Below, one piece after another: positions 58,101-64,000 of a stretch of DNA of 64,000 bases. Both the position numbers and the translations under genes were made by a program. The notes under the pieces are model-generated. The model searched no databases. It worked only from the letters and a program-made list of their open reading frames with translations, and was not told the DNA's origin. Numbering within the stretch: the first letter of the stretch is position 1; each line of letters opens with the position of its first letter. Source of the DNA: Rattus norvegicus (lineage: Eukaryota > Chordata > Mammalia > Rodentia > Muridae); NCBI RefSeq assembly GCF_036323735.1, contig NC_086034.1, forward strand, positions 9,525,001 to 9,589,000. Direction: 5' to 3'.

Positions 58101-61100
58101 CACGGTTTCACTTTCTAATTGGATGCTGACTGCCAGCCATGGCGCTCTGCCACTGGGAGCACGACTAGTGCAAAAAGATCAAATCCACAGTGTGCTCACA
58201 CTGGGTTTGTACTAGCTTAAAGCCAAAAAGCATCCCAAGTACAGCACATTCCAAACCTGTCTTACATTTTTCGGGCTGGACATATGAGTAACTTCCCAGA
58301 TTCAGTAACTGACTGGTAAGTGTTGATTGGAGTACTGTCTCACCAATCCACTGGTCCTCATAAAGAACAACATCTAAAAACAAAACAAAGGAAGTCTGGT
58401 CATGCCATGAACTCCTGTACACTGCGGTTAACTTAAGGAAACATATAGTAGCAACAGTAACCAATCACAGCAGAACATCACACATACATTTCACATACCA
58501 GACAACTAGAGCTCTGTTAGGCTGAAAGACCTACCCAAAGACTCAAAGCGATAAGACAGCAAATCTAGTGTCTGAACCCAGGCCTTTCTTTGCCTTCTGA
58601 GGTATGAACAGGCCAGGAGTCACCCGGTCTAAGGGAAAAAGAGAAAGCAACACTCATTGCTTTCAGATGAGCTTGCCTTTACATCCCAAACCCCACTACT
58701 TTTTCCCAGCATGCAGCAGTAGGAATGATAGCACACCAAAATGGCCAAGCACCAGCATTAGTGAAATACTGATTCCCCTTTTCTATCCAGAGGAAATCAA
58801 ACCCCAACACCATTAAATTCATGAATATGAAGAACTTCTTGGGTGGAACTATAGCACATGAACATAATCAATATGTTATAGATAATATGGAATACTTGAA
58901 CACTACTGAGAATTTGTGGCAGCAAGTTATACACATGGCAACCAAAGGACAATCTACATTTTTATTGGGCTATCATCAATAACAGAATTGGCTTATGCAG
59001 TTTCAAAAGATGCTGAACTTGGAGGAGACCTGAACTCAGCACTATTGCACTGGGCCACAGATACGGTCATTTATCCATGGCTGTACCAAAAATAATATAT
59101 GGTACAGATTCATTAACAGACTTCAGAACCTATAATGGATGTGTTTATGGGGCACTCATTTGGGCATACGTAATTGTGGCTTATCTCAGCAAAAAGACCA
59201 AACGTCTACATGATGGGTTAGACCGAAGCAACCCCCTTGATGTAGGAGCTTACAGAATATACATTATACATTCAACTACATTGCTTTCAATGTTTTAGCT
59301 ATATGGCGATGAGTATCACACAAACAATGAGTAAACTGCACTGAGTAGTACTACCAAACATCACAGCCATTAGTCTTCTGGAAGCTGGAGCTAGTACTGA
59401 TGCCCAGAATATCAAGAGTGGATCTGTATTTGATCCAAGAGGAAAACTCATGTGGACGATTGGCCATTCACAAGAAGCAATGCAAGCAAAAGTACACAAC
59501 ACTTTTTTTCCGTAGAAAGCTCAAAGGAAGGAAGGAAATTTGTAAAAAATAATACTAGGAGCCTCTTTCCTAGTTATTTGGCTGGTTGGACTTACAGCAG
59601 GCCTAAATGCTGGTTCTTGTCTCACTCATTAAAGAGCTGGGGTAGGTGGATGGGTGGGGGAACATTTTCACAGAAGAAGGGGAAGGAGAGATGGGATAGG
59701 GGTTATGGATGGGAATCCTGGAAGGGGACAACATTTGCAATGTAAATTTAAAATACAATAAAACATGCTCCACAGGCCAATCAGGCCAATCAGATGGGGA
59801 CATGTTCTCCACTGAGCCTCCCTCTTCTCTAAGACTCTACCTTGTGTTAGCTGACAAAAATATTAACCAACAGAAGACCTCACTGTGAAACCAGTTATAT
59901 CATGGATAGATCTAAATACATATTCAAACTATCACATTTATCACAGAGCCTGCCCCACATGTGGCCCATACATATACAGCCACCAAAACTAGATAAGATG
60001 GATGAAGCTAAGAAGTTTAGGCTGACAGGAACTGGATGCAGATCTCTCCTGAGAGACACAGCCAGAATACAGCAAATACAGAGGCGAATGCCAGCAGCAA
60101 ACCACTGAACTGAGAATGGGACCCCCGTTGGAGGAATTAAAGAAAGGACTGAAAGAGCTGAAGGGGCTTGCAACCCCATAAGAACAACAATACCAACCAA
60201 CTAGAGCTTCCAGGGACTAAACCACTGCCCAAAGACTATACATGGACTGACCAAGGGCTCCAACTGCATAGGTAGCAGTGAATAGCCTTGTTGGGGCACC
60301 AGTGGAAGGGGAAGCCCTTGGTCCTGCCAAGATTGGACCCCCAGTGTAGGGGGTTGTTGGGGGGGCAGTAATGGGGAGGTGGATGGGGAGGGGAACACCC
60401 ACACAGAAGGGGAGAGGGAGGGGCTAGGAGACTGATGGACAGGAAACTGGAAAAGGGAATAACATTTGAAATGTAAATAAGAAATACCCAATTTAATGAA
60501 AATGGGAAAAAAGAATTGTATCTTGTTTATTATTATAACTATATAATAGGAATATATAGCCAGATGATGGCACACACCTCTATTCCCAGCACTCAAGAGA
60601 CAGAGGTGGGCAGCTCCCTGTGAGTTCAAGGCACAGTCTGGCCTACAGAGTGAGTTCCAGGATGCCAAAGCTACACAGAGAAGCCTAACTGGAAAAAACA
60701 CATGAAGAAAAAAATTTTTGAAAAAAGAGCATAGATTCTGGAGCCCAAATGGTTTCATGTCTTGTCTCTTCCTAGATTTGTGTCATTGTGTAGTTTCTTT
60801 ATGTTTCTAGATCTTGGGTTCCTCAACTGAAAATTCGAGCTAATAAATATCTTCATCTAATCATAATAATGATAGACAAATGTAGTCCAAAATTAGCAGG
60901 GCCTGGTAAAAAGTTTCAATACATAAGTATACTAATGCTTATGTACTGATTGATGTATGCATAGACAGTAACTTGAGGGAGCAATCCGTAAGTATTCTTA
61001 AGAAACTAGTTTAATTCTATGAGACTTTTAGTTCAAACATGATTAATATAATTTTAGTATTAAAGGTGAAGTCAAGGGCTGAAGAGATGGCTCAGTGCAG

Positions 61101-61336
61101 AAAAGCTCTTTCCATGAAACCATGAAGATAGAGTTTGGATCACCAGCACCCAAGTAATCGCCTGGCCGCATGGTAGCCGCCTGCAATCCCAGAATGAGAG
61201 AGGCAGAGGCGCAGGATCCCTGAATCGAGCTATCTATTTAGACTGACAGACTTGGTGATCTCTGAGGCAAGTGACCCTGCCTCAATATAAGCCATCAAGA
61301 AAACTCCTTGACATCAACCTCTGGCCTTCGTGTGTG

Positions 61337-61388
<52 letters not shown>

Positions 61389-63505
61389 TGTGTGTGTGTA
61401 GGGCTGCAGCTGAACACATGTATGCCCATGTACCTGCAAACACACAAGCACACCACACCCACAAAAAAATAACACCATCAAGCAGTGTGTGATAGTGCAC
61501 ACCTGTAATGCTAACATTTGGCAAATAGTTAAGAAGAACAAGACTGCAAGGCCATCCTCAGCTGAATAAAACAGCATATTCAAGGCCATGCGACTGTGGC
61601 ACAACAAACCAAACATCAACATTTGTGTCTGCTCCTTCAGGACTAGTTTACCGTGCACGGCACTGCTGGAGTGAGAAGAGGCGTGGCCCTCCTAACACTG
61701 CTCGTCAAGTAAGAGTTAATCAGACATACGACCCGGCTGTGGGACAGCAGAAAGGAGCCCAGTGATAGGACTCCATCTACACAAGATGGATGACTGTGAC
61801 AACCAACCAGGGCAGGCCTCTTAGAGGAGAAAATGAATGGGAAGGCAGCACAGAGCCAAGAAGGGAGCTAAAGCCCAAGGAAATAACACATATGCTAAAG
61901 GGGTCAGTCACACCCAGGGAAGACAAGTGGCAAAGGAAACAATAAGCAGAAAGCACAGCTTTATAAAACAGACCAGCACTATGCCACAACTGCCTTACCT
62001 GTAAGTAGAATTATATCACCAAGAAACACTGTAAGTGCCCAAAATGCTGCAGTCCTCCACAGAACAACCCTCTTCTTAATCTCCGACTGATCGACTACTA
62101 CAATCGTTGCTAACGGCACTTTAGAACCAGAATTCGGTCCAGATTTTACGTTTATTTCCTTCACGTGACATGGGGTTAGCACCATGACTAAGCAGTTATA
62201 CTTCTGACTTTTAGAATCACAATTTTTTATTAATGATATTTTTTTACTATCCTTAAATTCAGGCATGATCTTCTGGGGCACTGCTTGGGCTGCCTCTCTT
62301 CTATTGGAATCCATCCTTGCTTTCTTGGACACCTGATGGACTTCAGAGTGAGCTGTAGAATGACGGGCATTGTCCTTAGAGCACTGGCTCCTTTTAGCTG
62401 TACTTCGATGGGAGCTGCTTGGTTGGGAACACAGCACTCCTGAGCCACACAACTCAACGTGTGCTTCATTTTGTGGCAGGTTTTCCTCACGACTGGAAAG
62501 TTCTGGAGAGCTTATATTTTCTTCAAGACTTTTCCCAGGGTTTATGTGACCGTAACTGCTTTCTGATTCAGGACAAACAGGACTAAAAAGTTCCAGGGAA
62601 TATGCTTGGCTTTGCTCACTTTCAGATCCTTCTTCAAAATCTCCACCAGGCTCACTAAAATTCCCTTCAGTTCCTCTGACTCCCTGACTGCCTGTAGGTT
62701 CTGCCTCCAGGTTTACAGTCCTCTTATTAATATAGTCTTGACCTTTATCATTCCCTTGAGCTAGAAAAGCACGCTGGCTGGCGGTCATTACCCTGAGAAA
62801 TTCAGTATCAGGAGATATTCTCTGGCCTGAGGCCTGCCTGACTGCTCCCTCAGACTGTGGTTCACACTGTGTGTCAGAGGCAAAGCTCTCCTGACTTTGT
62901 GTTTCACGATGTCCTGTTGGCTCTGGTTTTTTTTCCTCAGCCTCTGGCCCTGTATTCTTCTGTCCACTACTACAGCCCAGATCCAGTTCAGCTGCACACT
63001 TACGATCTAACTGAAGCACATCTCTTTGAAAGTTCTGAACGCAGGCATCTGACTGAGTTTTAGACTGCTCATCTATAATTTTCTTATTTTCATATGGAAG
63101 CTTTTGGTATTTTTCTTCTTCAGGTAAATGCTGAACTCTGTCCGTAAGTCGACATACACTAGTCATATCACTTAGGCTAATCTTCTGGGACTTTACATTC
63201 TGTGTTTCAGACTCAGAATGTTTAAAGTCTTCTTCCGCCTGAGCAGACCTATTCACATAAGTCGTTAAAAGGTGACCACTAAGAAGACCGGGTGGGCCAA
63301 AACCTTCGGGGACTTGACAGTCTTCCAGACTTTTAAACTCCTGATCTCCAGCCTTCAGACACAAAGAACGCTGTTTGAAAAAGAGTTGGACTTTTTCCCA
63401 GGTGTTGGCAGTGGACATTAAGGAGGCTGTTTCCTGGGATACTGTCATTTTCAGTGCAGCAACTGGAGCACCCCAAAATATGTGAACTTGAGGTCCTCGA
63501 TTCAT
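30219..63505 (-). CDS. Shld2: Shieldin complex subunit 2 (whole spliced gene, 8 coding exons)
   Basis: SHLD2 (FAM35A) is the ssDNA-binding subunit of shieldin (SHLD1-SHLD2-SHLD3-REV7). Shieldin acts downstream of 53BP1-RIF1 to protect double-strand-break ends from resection and so favours non-homologous end joining. On the - strand, 63505-61999, 58373-58266, 46002-45808, 45667-45533, 42023-41817, 37940-37712, 32280-32165 and 30457-30219 join in phase to 911 residues. The first ~500 residues are low-complexity, Ser/Glu-rich, and begin with the REV7/SHLD3-binding N-terminus known in the family. Residues ~420-911 hold the OB-fold region, with a Cys4 zinc ribbon at C762, C765, C780 and C783. All introns are GT-AG. 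The non-coding first exon(s) and promoter are outside the window to the right. The C-terminus looks longer than the human protein. Identity is from recognised family sequence. Confidence 0.96.
30458..32164. other. Shld2: Shld2 last intron
   Basis: No gene in it. AT-rich, with a SINE-like A-rich remnant near 30780-30940. Confidence 0.5.
32165..32280 (-). CDS. Shld2: Shld2 coding exon 8
   Basis: The acceptor is ATTTTTGTAG and the donor GTAAAC. It encodes RPALMTIVDGRHNTYVHV ... NISPDCLSRVI, joined by split codons (AG|A Arg upstream; G|TG Val downstream). It continues the third OB fold after the zinc ribbon. Confidence 0.95.
32840..33166 (+). mobile_element. L1 3' end fragment
   Basis: GATTCAGAATGACAAACACC ... 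CATTGCTTTGTATGCTAACC with an AATAAAATAAAT tail, matching L1 3' UTR ends. An ID element has inserted at its tail. Confidence 0.6.
33166..33265 (-). mobile_element. ID SINE (reverse)
   Basis: Reverse ID/BC1-type element: TTTTTTCGGAGCTGGGGACC ... GCTAAATCCCCAGCCC. Duplicated AAAATAAATATTTTT at 33151-33165 and 33266-33280. Derived from a tRNA-like RNA; one CTCTA duplication inside. Confidence 0.93.
33270..33782 (+). mobile_element. Old L1 ORF2/3' fragment
   Basis: Decayed L1 with CAAACCTGAATATGACAGC and CCAATGTCCATCAATTTACAATGAATG landmarks of old L1 3' ends. Confidence 0.65.
33783..33998 (+). mobile_element. B4 (ID-B1 fusion) SINE
   Basis: ID-like head (GGATGTATCTCAGTTAGGATGC, GCCTAGCAT) followed by a B1-like body (CAAACCTATAATCCCAGAAC) and an A tail. 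Confidence 0.7.
34020..34860. other. GC-richer, unassigned block in Shld2 intron 7
   Basis: Not recognised as a repeat or gene. Opposed open frames of ~60-126 codons exist on both strands. It is more GC-rich than surrounding intron DNA and could be a decayed processed copy or an unlisted repeat. Confidence 0.35.
35228..35332 (+). mobile_element. ID SINE
   Basis: GGGGATTTAGCTCAGTGGTAG head with A-rich tail. Exact 14-bp duplication AAAGAGGGGGAGGG at 35214-35227 and 35333-35346. Confidence 0.95.
35523..35712 (+). mobile_element. URR1-like hAT DNA transposon
   Basis: GGTGGTGACCCCACTGGGG near the left end, TAGTAGCAAAACTAAAGTTATC, TGAGGTCACCGCAGCATGAG, and a right end GAAGGCTGAGAACCACTG complementary to the URR1 inverted repeat. 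Confidence 0.75.
35735..36250 (+). mobile_element. Old L1 3' fragment
   Basis: CAACATGGATGAACTCTGGAA ... ATAAGATTTCATCTGTGTG ... AGCAACAGAAAGTAGGTTAGC, typical of ancient mammalian L1 3' UTRs. Confidence 0.6.
36490..36640 (+). mobile_element. B1/B4-type SINE
   Basis: GGCCTGGTGGCACAGGCC ... GGCCAGCCTGAGCTACAAC ... AAGACCTTGTCTC. Confidence 0.65.
36955..37078 (+). mobile_element. Old B1-type SINE fragment
   Basis: AAGGCGTGTGCCCACCACC ... CCAGCCTGGGCTGCC ... AAGACCTTGTC, degraded. Confidence 0.5.
37712..37940 (-). CDS. Shld2: Shld2 coding exon 7 (zinc ribbon)
   Basis: The acceptor is CCCACATAG and the donor GTAAGG. It encodes residues 718-794 with VVLITARVSEL, AAQKVALNARSSL and a CxxC-14-CxxC motif (C762/C765 and C780/C783). 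This is a zinc ribbon inserted in an OB fold, as in the RPA70 DNA-binding domain C that SHLD2 resembles. Confidence 0.96.
38410..38770 (-). mobile_element. Possible LTR-type repeat (reverse)
   Basis: AGAGAGATATATTTATTTGGG ... GGCATCACCAATTTCC resembles reverse-oriented MaLR LTR sequence. The edges are unclear. Confidence 0.35.
40330..40515. mobile_element. MaLR-like LTR fragment
   Basis: CACATTCAGGGTGTGTGCTCC ... GTGTCACCTAGGTGAGTCTAAATCC ... AAGTTGACAATGAAGATTA, the phrase pattern of old MaLR LTR ends. Confidence 0.5.
40912..40943 (+). other. G-quadruplex-type G-run cluster
   Basis: GGTGGGGGTGGGGGGTGGGG then TGGGAGGGTGG: at least five runs of three or more G with 1-base loops, in Shld2 intron 6. 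Confidence 0.8.
41211..41392 (-). mobile_element. B2 SINE (reverse)
   Basis: T tail, CACACCAGAAGAGGGCATCAG, and CACTGAGCCATCTCTCCAGC head. Confidence 0.93.
41817..42023 (-). CDS. Shld2: Shld2 coding exon 6
   Basis: The acceptor is TTGTTTAAG and the donor GTAAGA. It encodes 69 codons (CIWEFKYLFVQ ... ECLFDDDTRAISFKAKF ... DLATHLTDK). It is recognised from the conserved IWEFKYLFVQ and FKAKFQK stretches of SHLD2. It has no internal Met, so it is easy to miss by simple start-to-stop scanning. Confidence 0.94.
42215..42305 (-). mobile_element. B1 fragment (reverse)
   Basis: CCTGCCTCTGCCTCCACGTAC ... CTGCAGGTGTGTACCACC, short and decayed. Confidence 0.6.
44023..44121 (+). mobile_element. ID SINE, near-consensus
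   Basis: GGGGTTGGGGATTTAGCTCA with A-box-like and GGTTCGGTCC B-box-like promoter pieces and a pure A tail. Exact 17-bp duplication AAGGAAAGAGCAATGTG at 44006-44022 and 44122-44138. Likely a recent insertion. Confidence 0.97.
44875..45245 (+). mobile_element. Old B3-type SINE with long CA/CG tail
   Basis: GAGGGGTTAGAAATGGCTCAG head, body to CCTGAGGCACTC, then the (CA)n tract. Confidence 0.65.
45001..45240. repeat. Compound (CA)n/(CACACG)n/(CATA)n tract
   Basis: ~240 bases of alternating purine-pyrimidine with interspersed CACACG, CATACATA and GTACAT motifs, in Shld2 intron 5. Confidence 0.97.
45533..45667 (-). CDS. Shld2: Shld2 coding exon 5
   Basis: The acceptor is TTTTCTAG and the donor GTAAAC. 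It encodes 45 codons (YRGQKQRKVVLTVEQAQ ... LWGPGAAW), a clear match to the SHLD2 second OB-fold strand region. Opposite-strand open frames here are shadows. Confidence 0.94.
45668..45807 (-). other. Shld2: 140-bp Shld2 intron
   Basis: Donor GTAAGTA (45807) and acceptor TTTTCTAG (45668). The shortest intron in the gene by more than tenfold; its neighbours are 12.3 and 3.5 kb. Confidence 0.93.
45808..46002 (-). CDS. Shld2: Shld2 coding exon 4
   Basis: The acceptor is GCTTCCTTAG and the donor GTAAGT. It encodes 65 codons (VILQDLLTYVSSKHSYL ... LVHAVLRVVN), between OB1 and OB2, starting with split Tyr codon T|AT. It is separated from the next exon by an intron of only 140 bp. Confidence 0.95.
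46083..46437 (+). mobile_element. ORR1-like solo LTR with 5-bp target duplication
   Basis: TGTGGTGGTTTGAATAAG ... CTAAGACA with ACAGC on both sides (46078-46082, 46438-46442). Located in Shld2 intron 4, antisense to the gene. Confidence 0.9.
46526..46638 (+). mobile_element. ID SINE
   Basis: GGGGCTGGGGATTTAGCTC head and A-rich tail interrupted by GAACC. Exact 15-bp duplication AAGATCTCAAATTCC at 46511-46525 and 46639-46653. Confidence 0.96.
46744..46990 (+). mobile_element. B3-type SINE with (GT)n
   Basis: GGCAGGAGAAATGGCTCAGTGG head, then a (GT)n run at 46919-46961 and an AAATAAATAAATC tail. Confidence 0.8.
47344..47512 (-). mobile_element. B2 SINE (reverse)
   Basis: AAAAGATTTATTTATTTTATT ... 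GCCATCTCTCC, flanked by AATGTTTTCTTT on both sides (about 47331 and 47514). Confidence 0.92.
48120..48325 (-). mobile_element. Diverged B3-type SINE (reverse)
   Basis: GCTGTAAGCCACCATATGGCTGC ... CACTGAGCCAATTCTCCAG, old. Confidence 0.7.
48852..49180 (+). mobile_element. L1 3' UTR fragment (rat type)
   Basis: CCAGAGCTTCCAGGGACTAAG, CTATACATGGACTGACCC, then a G-rich segment at 49016-49086 and AAATAAATAAATAAAATG tail. 5'-truncated. Confidence 0.9.
49815..50045 (+). mobile_element. Diverged B2/B3-type SINE
   Basis: GAATGGTTCAGTGGTTAGGAG ... AAAATAAGTCTTTAAAAAAAG. Confidence 0.7.
50090..51800 (+). mobile_element. Decayed L1 5' region/ORF1, with B2 insertion
   Basis: From 51250 the sequence reads like an L1 ORF1 C-terminal part (AATAATTGCAGATTTCTCAAC, ACAGAAACTTTAGAAG), which is the conserved IxADFSTETL region. 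It is full of stops. Upstream (50090-50918) is A-rich L1-like. A B2 interrupts it at 50920-51117. Confidence 0.65.
50920..51117 (+). mobile_element. B2 SINE
   Basis: CTGGAGAGGTGGCTCAGCGG ... AAATAAATAAATCC with an A tail, close to consensus. Confidence 0.94.
51803..52105 (+). mobile_element. MaLR-like LTR fragment
   Basis: TGTGGTTTTAACCTTCAACTTG ... AAAATAAATCTTTTCTCCCC ... ATCACAGCAAAAGAAATGAAAC, the 3'-end phrase of MaLR LTRs. Edges uncertain. Confidence 0.6.
52177..52365 (-). mobile_element. URR1-like hAT DNA transposon
   Basis: Ends AGCGGTTCTTGACC and GGGTCATGACCCACAGG...AGCCGTG are inverted relatives of CAGTGGTTCTCAACCTGTGG. The body includes ATTATTGCTACTTCACAAC. Confidence 0.82.
52480..53060 (+). 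mobile_element. L1 ORF2 endonuclease-domain fossil with simple repeat inside
   Basis: Translation gives QMDLTDIHRIFYLNTTEYTFF then AHGTFSKRDHIL, matching the L1 endonuclease LTDIxRxxxPxxxEYTFFSxxHGTFSRIDHxL pattern (partial strings). It is interrupted by a (CA)n(GAGACA)n tract at 52655-52770. Not functional. Confidence 0.78.
52655..52770. repeat. (CA)n followed by (GAGACA)n
   Basis: About 20 CA units, then GAGACAGAGACA-type hexamers. Confidence 0.96.
53080..53420 (-). mobile_element. Old L1 fragment (reverse)
   Basis: ACCATATCATTTATAAATAATG and CCACTCTCTAAGATGGTAAGAG are reverse-oriented decayed L1 ORF2 phrases. Confidence 0.5.
53423..53796 (+). mobile_element. ORR1-like solo LTR with 5-bp target duplication
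   Basis: TGTGGTGGCCTGAATAAG ... GGCTAAAACA with GGTTT on both sides (53418-53422, 53797-53801). In Shld2 intron 3, antisense to the gene. Confidence 0.9.
53937..54215 (+). mobile_element. B4-type SINE
   Basis: GGCTAGGGAGCTAGCTCAATTG head ... CACATGAACACATAAACAC tail. Confidence 0.65.
54218..54348 (-). mobile_element. B1 SINE (reverse)
   Basis: TTGAGACAGAGTCCTTCTGTGG ... CAGGCTGGTCTCAAACTC ... AAGTGCTGGGATTAAAGG. Confidence 0.88.
55008..55125. repeat. (GTAT)n/(TA)n microsatellite
   Basis: About ten GTAT units followed by (TA)n blocks separated by CATA. Confidence 0.96.
55636..55743 (-). mobile_element. ID SINE (reverse)
   Basis: Reverse ID with T tail, CGGAGCTGGGGACCGAACCC and a GCTAAATCCCCAGCCCC end. 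Exact 16-bp duplication GAACTTCTGTCTCTTT at 55620-55635 and 55744-55759. Confidence 0.96.
56257..56379 (+). mobile_element. ID SINE
   Basis: GGGGTTGGGGATTTAGCTCAG ... GGTTCGGTCCCCAGCTCC, A-rich tail. Exact 16-bp duplication ATAATTTTCCTTACAG at 56241-56256 and 56380-56395. Confidence 0.95.
56420..56607 (-). mobile_element. B2 SINE (reverse)
   Basis: Reverse B2 with T tail and CATCTCTCCAGCCC head. Exact 18-bp duplication TAAAATATGCATTTAAAG at 56402-56419 and 56608-56625. Confidence 0.97.
56640..56900 (-). mobile_element. Old B4/ID-related SINE remnants (reverse)
   Basis: CAGTGCTGGGGACCAACCCC and GAGGTGCTAGAGATCAAAC ... GCTATACTCCAGCC are reverse ID/B4-like pieces. Confidence 0.5.
57010..57150 (-). 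mobile_element. B1 SINE (reverse)
   Basis: A (GTTT)n run, then GTAGGCCAGGCTGGCCTTG ... AAGTGCTAGGATTAAAGGGG. Confidence 0.9.
57180..57480 (+). mobile_element. Old L1 3' fragment
   Basis: ACAACCCAGAAATTGCACTC ... AACTCAAATGTTCTTCGACAAGG ... GAGAAATGCTCATGG, ancient L1 3' UTR phrases. Confidence 0.6.
58266..58373 (-). CDS. Shld2: Shld2 coding exon 3
   Basis: The acceptor is TTTTTAG and the donor GTAAGA. It encodes 36 codons (DVVLYEDQWIGETVLQS ...), following the split Asp codon G|AT. It belongs to the first OB fold. Confidence 0.94.
58850..59510 (+). pseudogene. Unidentified decayed coding-like tract
   Basis: Translated pieces such as AELGGDLNSALLHWATDTVIYPWLYQK and GLDRSNPLDVGAYRxYIIHSTTLL read like protein fragments broken by frameshifts and stops. 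The parent gene was not recognised. It lies in Shld2 intron 2 and is followed by an L1 3' end. A processed pseudogene or decayed mobile-element gene are both possible. Confidence 0.3.
59620..59765 (+). mobile_element. L1 3' tail fragment
   Basis: GGGTGGGGGAACATTTTCAC ... GGGAATCCTGGAAGGGGAC ... AATTTAAAATACAATAAAAC, an L1 3' UTR end. Confidence 0.65.
59940..60512 (+). mobile_element. L1 3' UTR fragment (rat type)
   Basis: CACATGTGGCCCATACATATAC, CTGACAGGAACTGGATGCAG, CCAGAGCTTCCAGGGAC, the G-rich block at 60340-60425, and AAATGTAAATAAGAAATACCC tail. Longer copy of the same family as 48852-49180. Confidence 0.92.
60552..60695 (+). mobile_element. B1 SINE
   Basis: GCCAGATGATGGCACACACC ... GAGTTCAAGGCACAGTCTGG ... 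ACAGAGAAGCC. Confidence 0.85.
61077..61465 (+). mobile_element. B4/RSINE-type SINE with GTGC tail
   Basis: GGGCTGAAGAGATGGCTCAGTG head, old body, then (TGCG)n and a CACACAAGCACACC tail. Confidence 0.7.
61331..61399. repeat. (TGCG)n tract
   Basis: About 15 uninterrupted GTGC/GCGT units; alternating purine-pyrimidine, one CpG per 4 bases, in otherwise CpG-poor intron DNA. Confidence 0.97.
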
Positions 63506-63510
63506 AATTT
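61999..63510 (-). CDS. Shld2: Shld2 exon 2 (first coding exon, residues 1-502)
   Basis: The acceptor TTTTATCAG is only 5 bases before the ATG at 63505; the donor is GTAAGG at 61998. This 1.5-kb exon encodes the N-terminal FWGAP region used for REV7/SHLD3 binding in the human protein, a long charged disordered stretch, and the start of the first OB fold (KYNCLVMVL ... AFWALTVFLGDIILLT). The coding part is 63505-61999. Confidence 0.96.
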
Positions 63511-63684
63511 CTGATAAAAATAAAATTTCAAAATTAATGTATAGTATACTCTTATATCTGTTAAAAACAAACTACTGATCACAAATATGCAGGTTGGTTA
63601 TTTTGGTATGCTACTCAATTACAAAATTAATAAATAAGAAACTATTTAAAAAAATCAAAAAAGTCTTCAGTTAAAGGCTGAGAA

Positions 63685-63844
63685 AAGGGACAGCAAGGTG
63701 GCTCAGTGGGCAACAGTGCTTATTACACAAGCCTGACACCCTGAGTTTAGTCCCTTGGAGGAGGAGGAAAGTAACTCTCAAAGTTGTCCTCTGACCTCTA
63801 CGTACACACACCACAGCATACCTAGGCCTACACTAATACATACA

Positions 63845-63895
<51 letters not shown>

Positions 63896-63905
63896 AATAA
63901 TAATA
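63685..63905 (+). mobile_element. B4/RSINE-type SINE with (CA)n(AAT)n tail
   Basis: GGGACAGCAAGGTGGCTCAG head; (CA)n at 63847-63892 and (AAT)n at 63892-63909. In the Shld2 intron upstream of its first coding exon. Confidence 0.75.
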
Positions 63906-64000
63906 ATAAATTTTAATTTTAAAATACTCAGAGAAACAAAATAAGCATCAAATGTGTGTGTGTGTGTGTAAATCTATGCAGCTACTTTTTTATTTCTTAT

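Noticed and set aside
60201..60758. 185-codon reverse-strand open frame
   Set aside because: Antisense shadow of an L1 3' UTR and a B1 element.

Overview
The window is rodent nuclear DNA and almost certainly rat (Rattus). Six tRNA-like ID (BC1-type) SINEs with intact or near-intact target-site duplications, many B1/B2/B3/B4 SINEs, MaLR-type solo LTRs (MT/ORR1-like), rat-type L1 3' ends and long CA/TG and GA-rich simple repeats all point that way. Gene density is low and the genes are spliced. Nothing bacterial, phage or CRISPR-like is present.

Two protein-coding genes can be assembled exon by exon with consensus splice sites and continuous phase. The first is Syt15 (synaptotagmin-15) on the + strand: eight coding exons between 13845 and 21875, spliced product 422 residues, with an N-terminal membrane anchor followed by C2A and C2B. 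The second is Shld2 (shieldin complex subunit 2, formerly Fam35a) on the - strand: eight coding exons between 63505 (ATG) and 30219 (stop), spliced product 911 residues. Its long N-terminal exon encodes the low-complexity region and its C-terminal exons the OB folds with a Cys4 zinc ribbon. Its 5' non-coding exon(s) and promoter lie beyond the right edge. The two genes are convergent, with about 8.3 kb between their stop codons. Their functions are unrelated: membrane trafficking versus DNA double-strand-break end protection.

Layout: 1-13.8 kb is intergenic. It holds MaLR solo LTRs, two B2 copies, a 36-37-bp minisatellite split by an LTR, a twin NRF1-like palindrome, a ~0.9-kb polypurine tract with higher-order structure, and a short U2 snRNA-like fragment. 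Syt15 occupies 13.8-21.9 kb and carries a large TG-rich tract in intron 2. The 21.9-30.2 kb convergent spacer contains L1 and B1 fossils, an unexplained AT-rich block and a 29-bp minisatellite. Shld2 fills 30.2-63.5 kb, and its introns are heavily loaded with young ID and B2 insertions, three solo LTRs with ORR1-like or related sequence, L1 fragments of several ages and two URR1-like hAT elements.

No new protein system was found. The most interesting non-gene signals are the polypurine array, the clean nested and target-duplicated insertions, the U2 fragment, the NRF1-like twin palindrome, and possible lineage-specific changes at the Shld2 C-terminus. Repeat family names come from recognising consensus patterns by eye; boundaries are approximate unless a target-site duplication is given.
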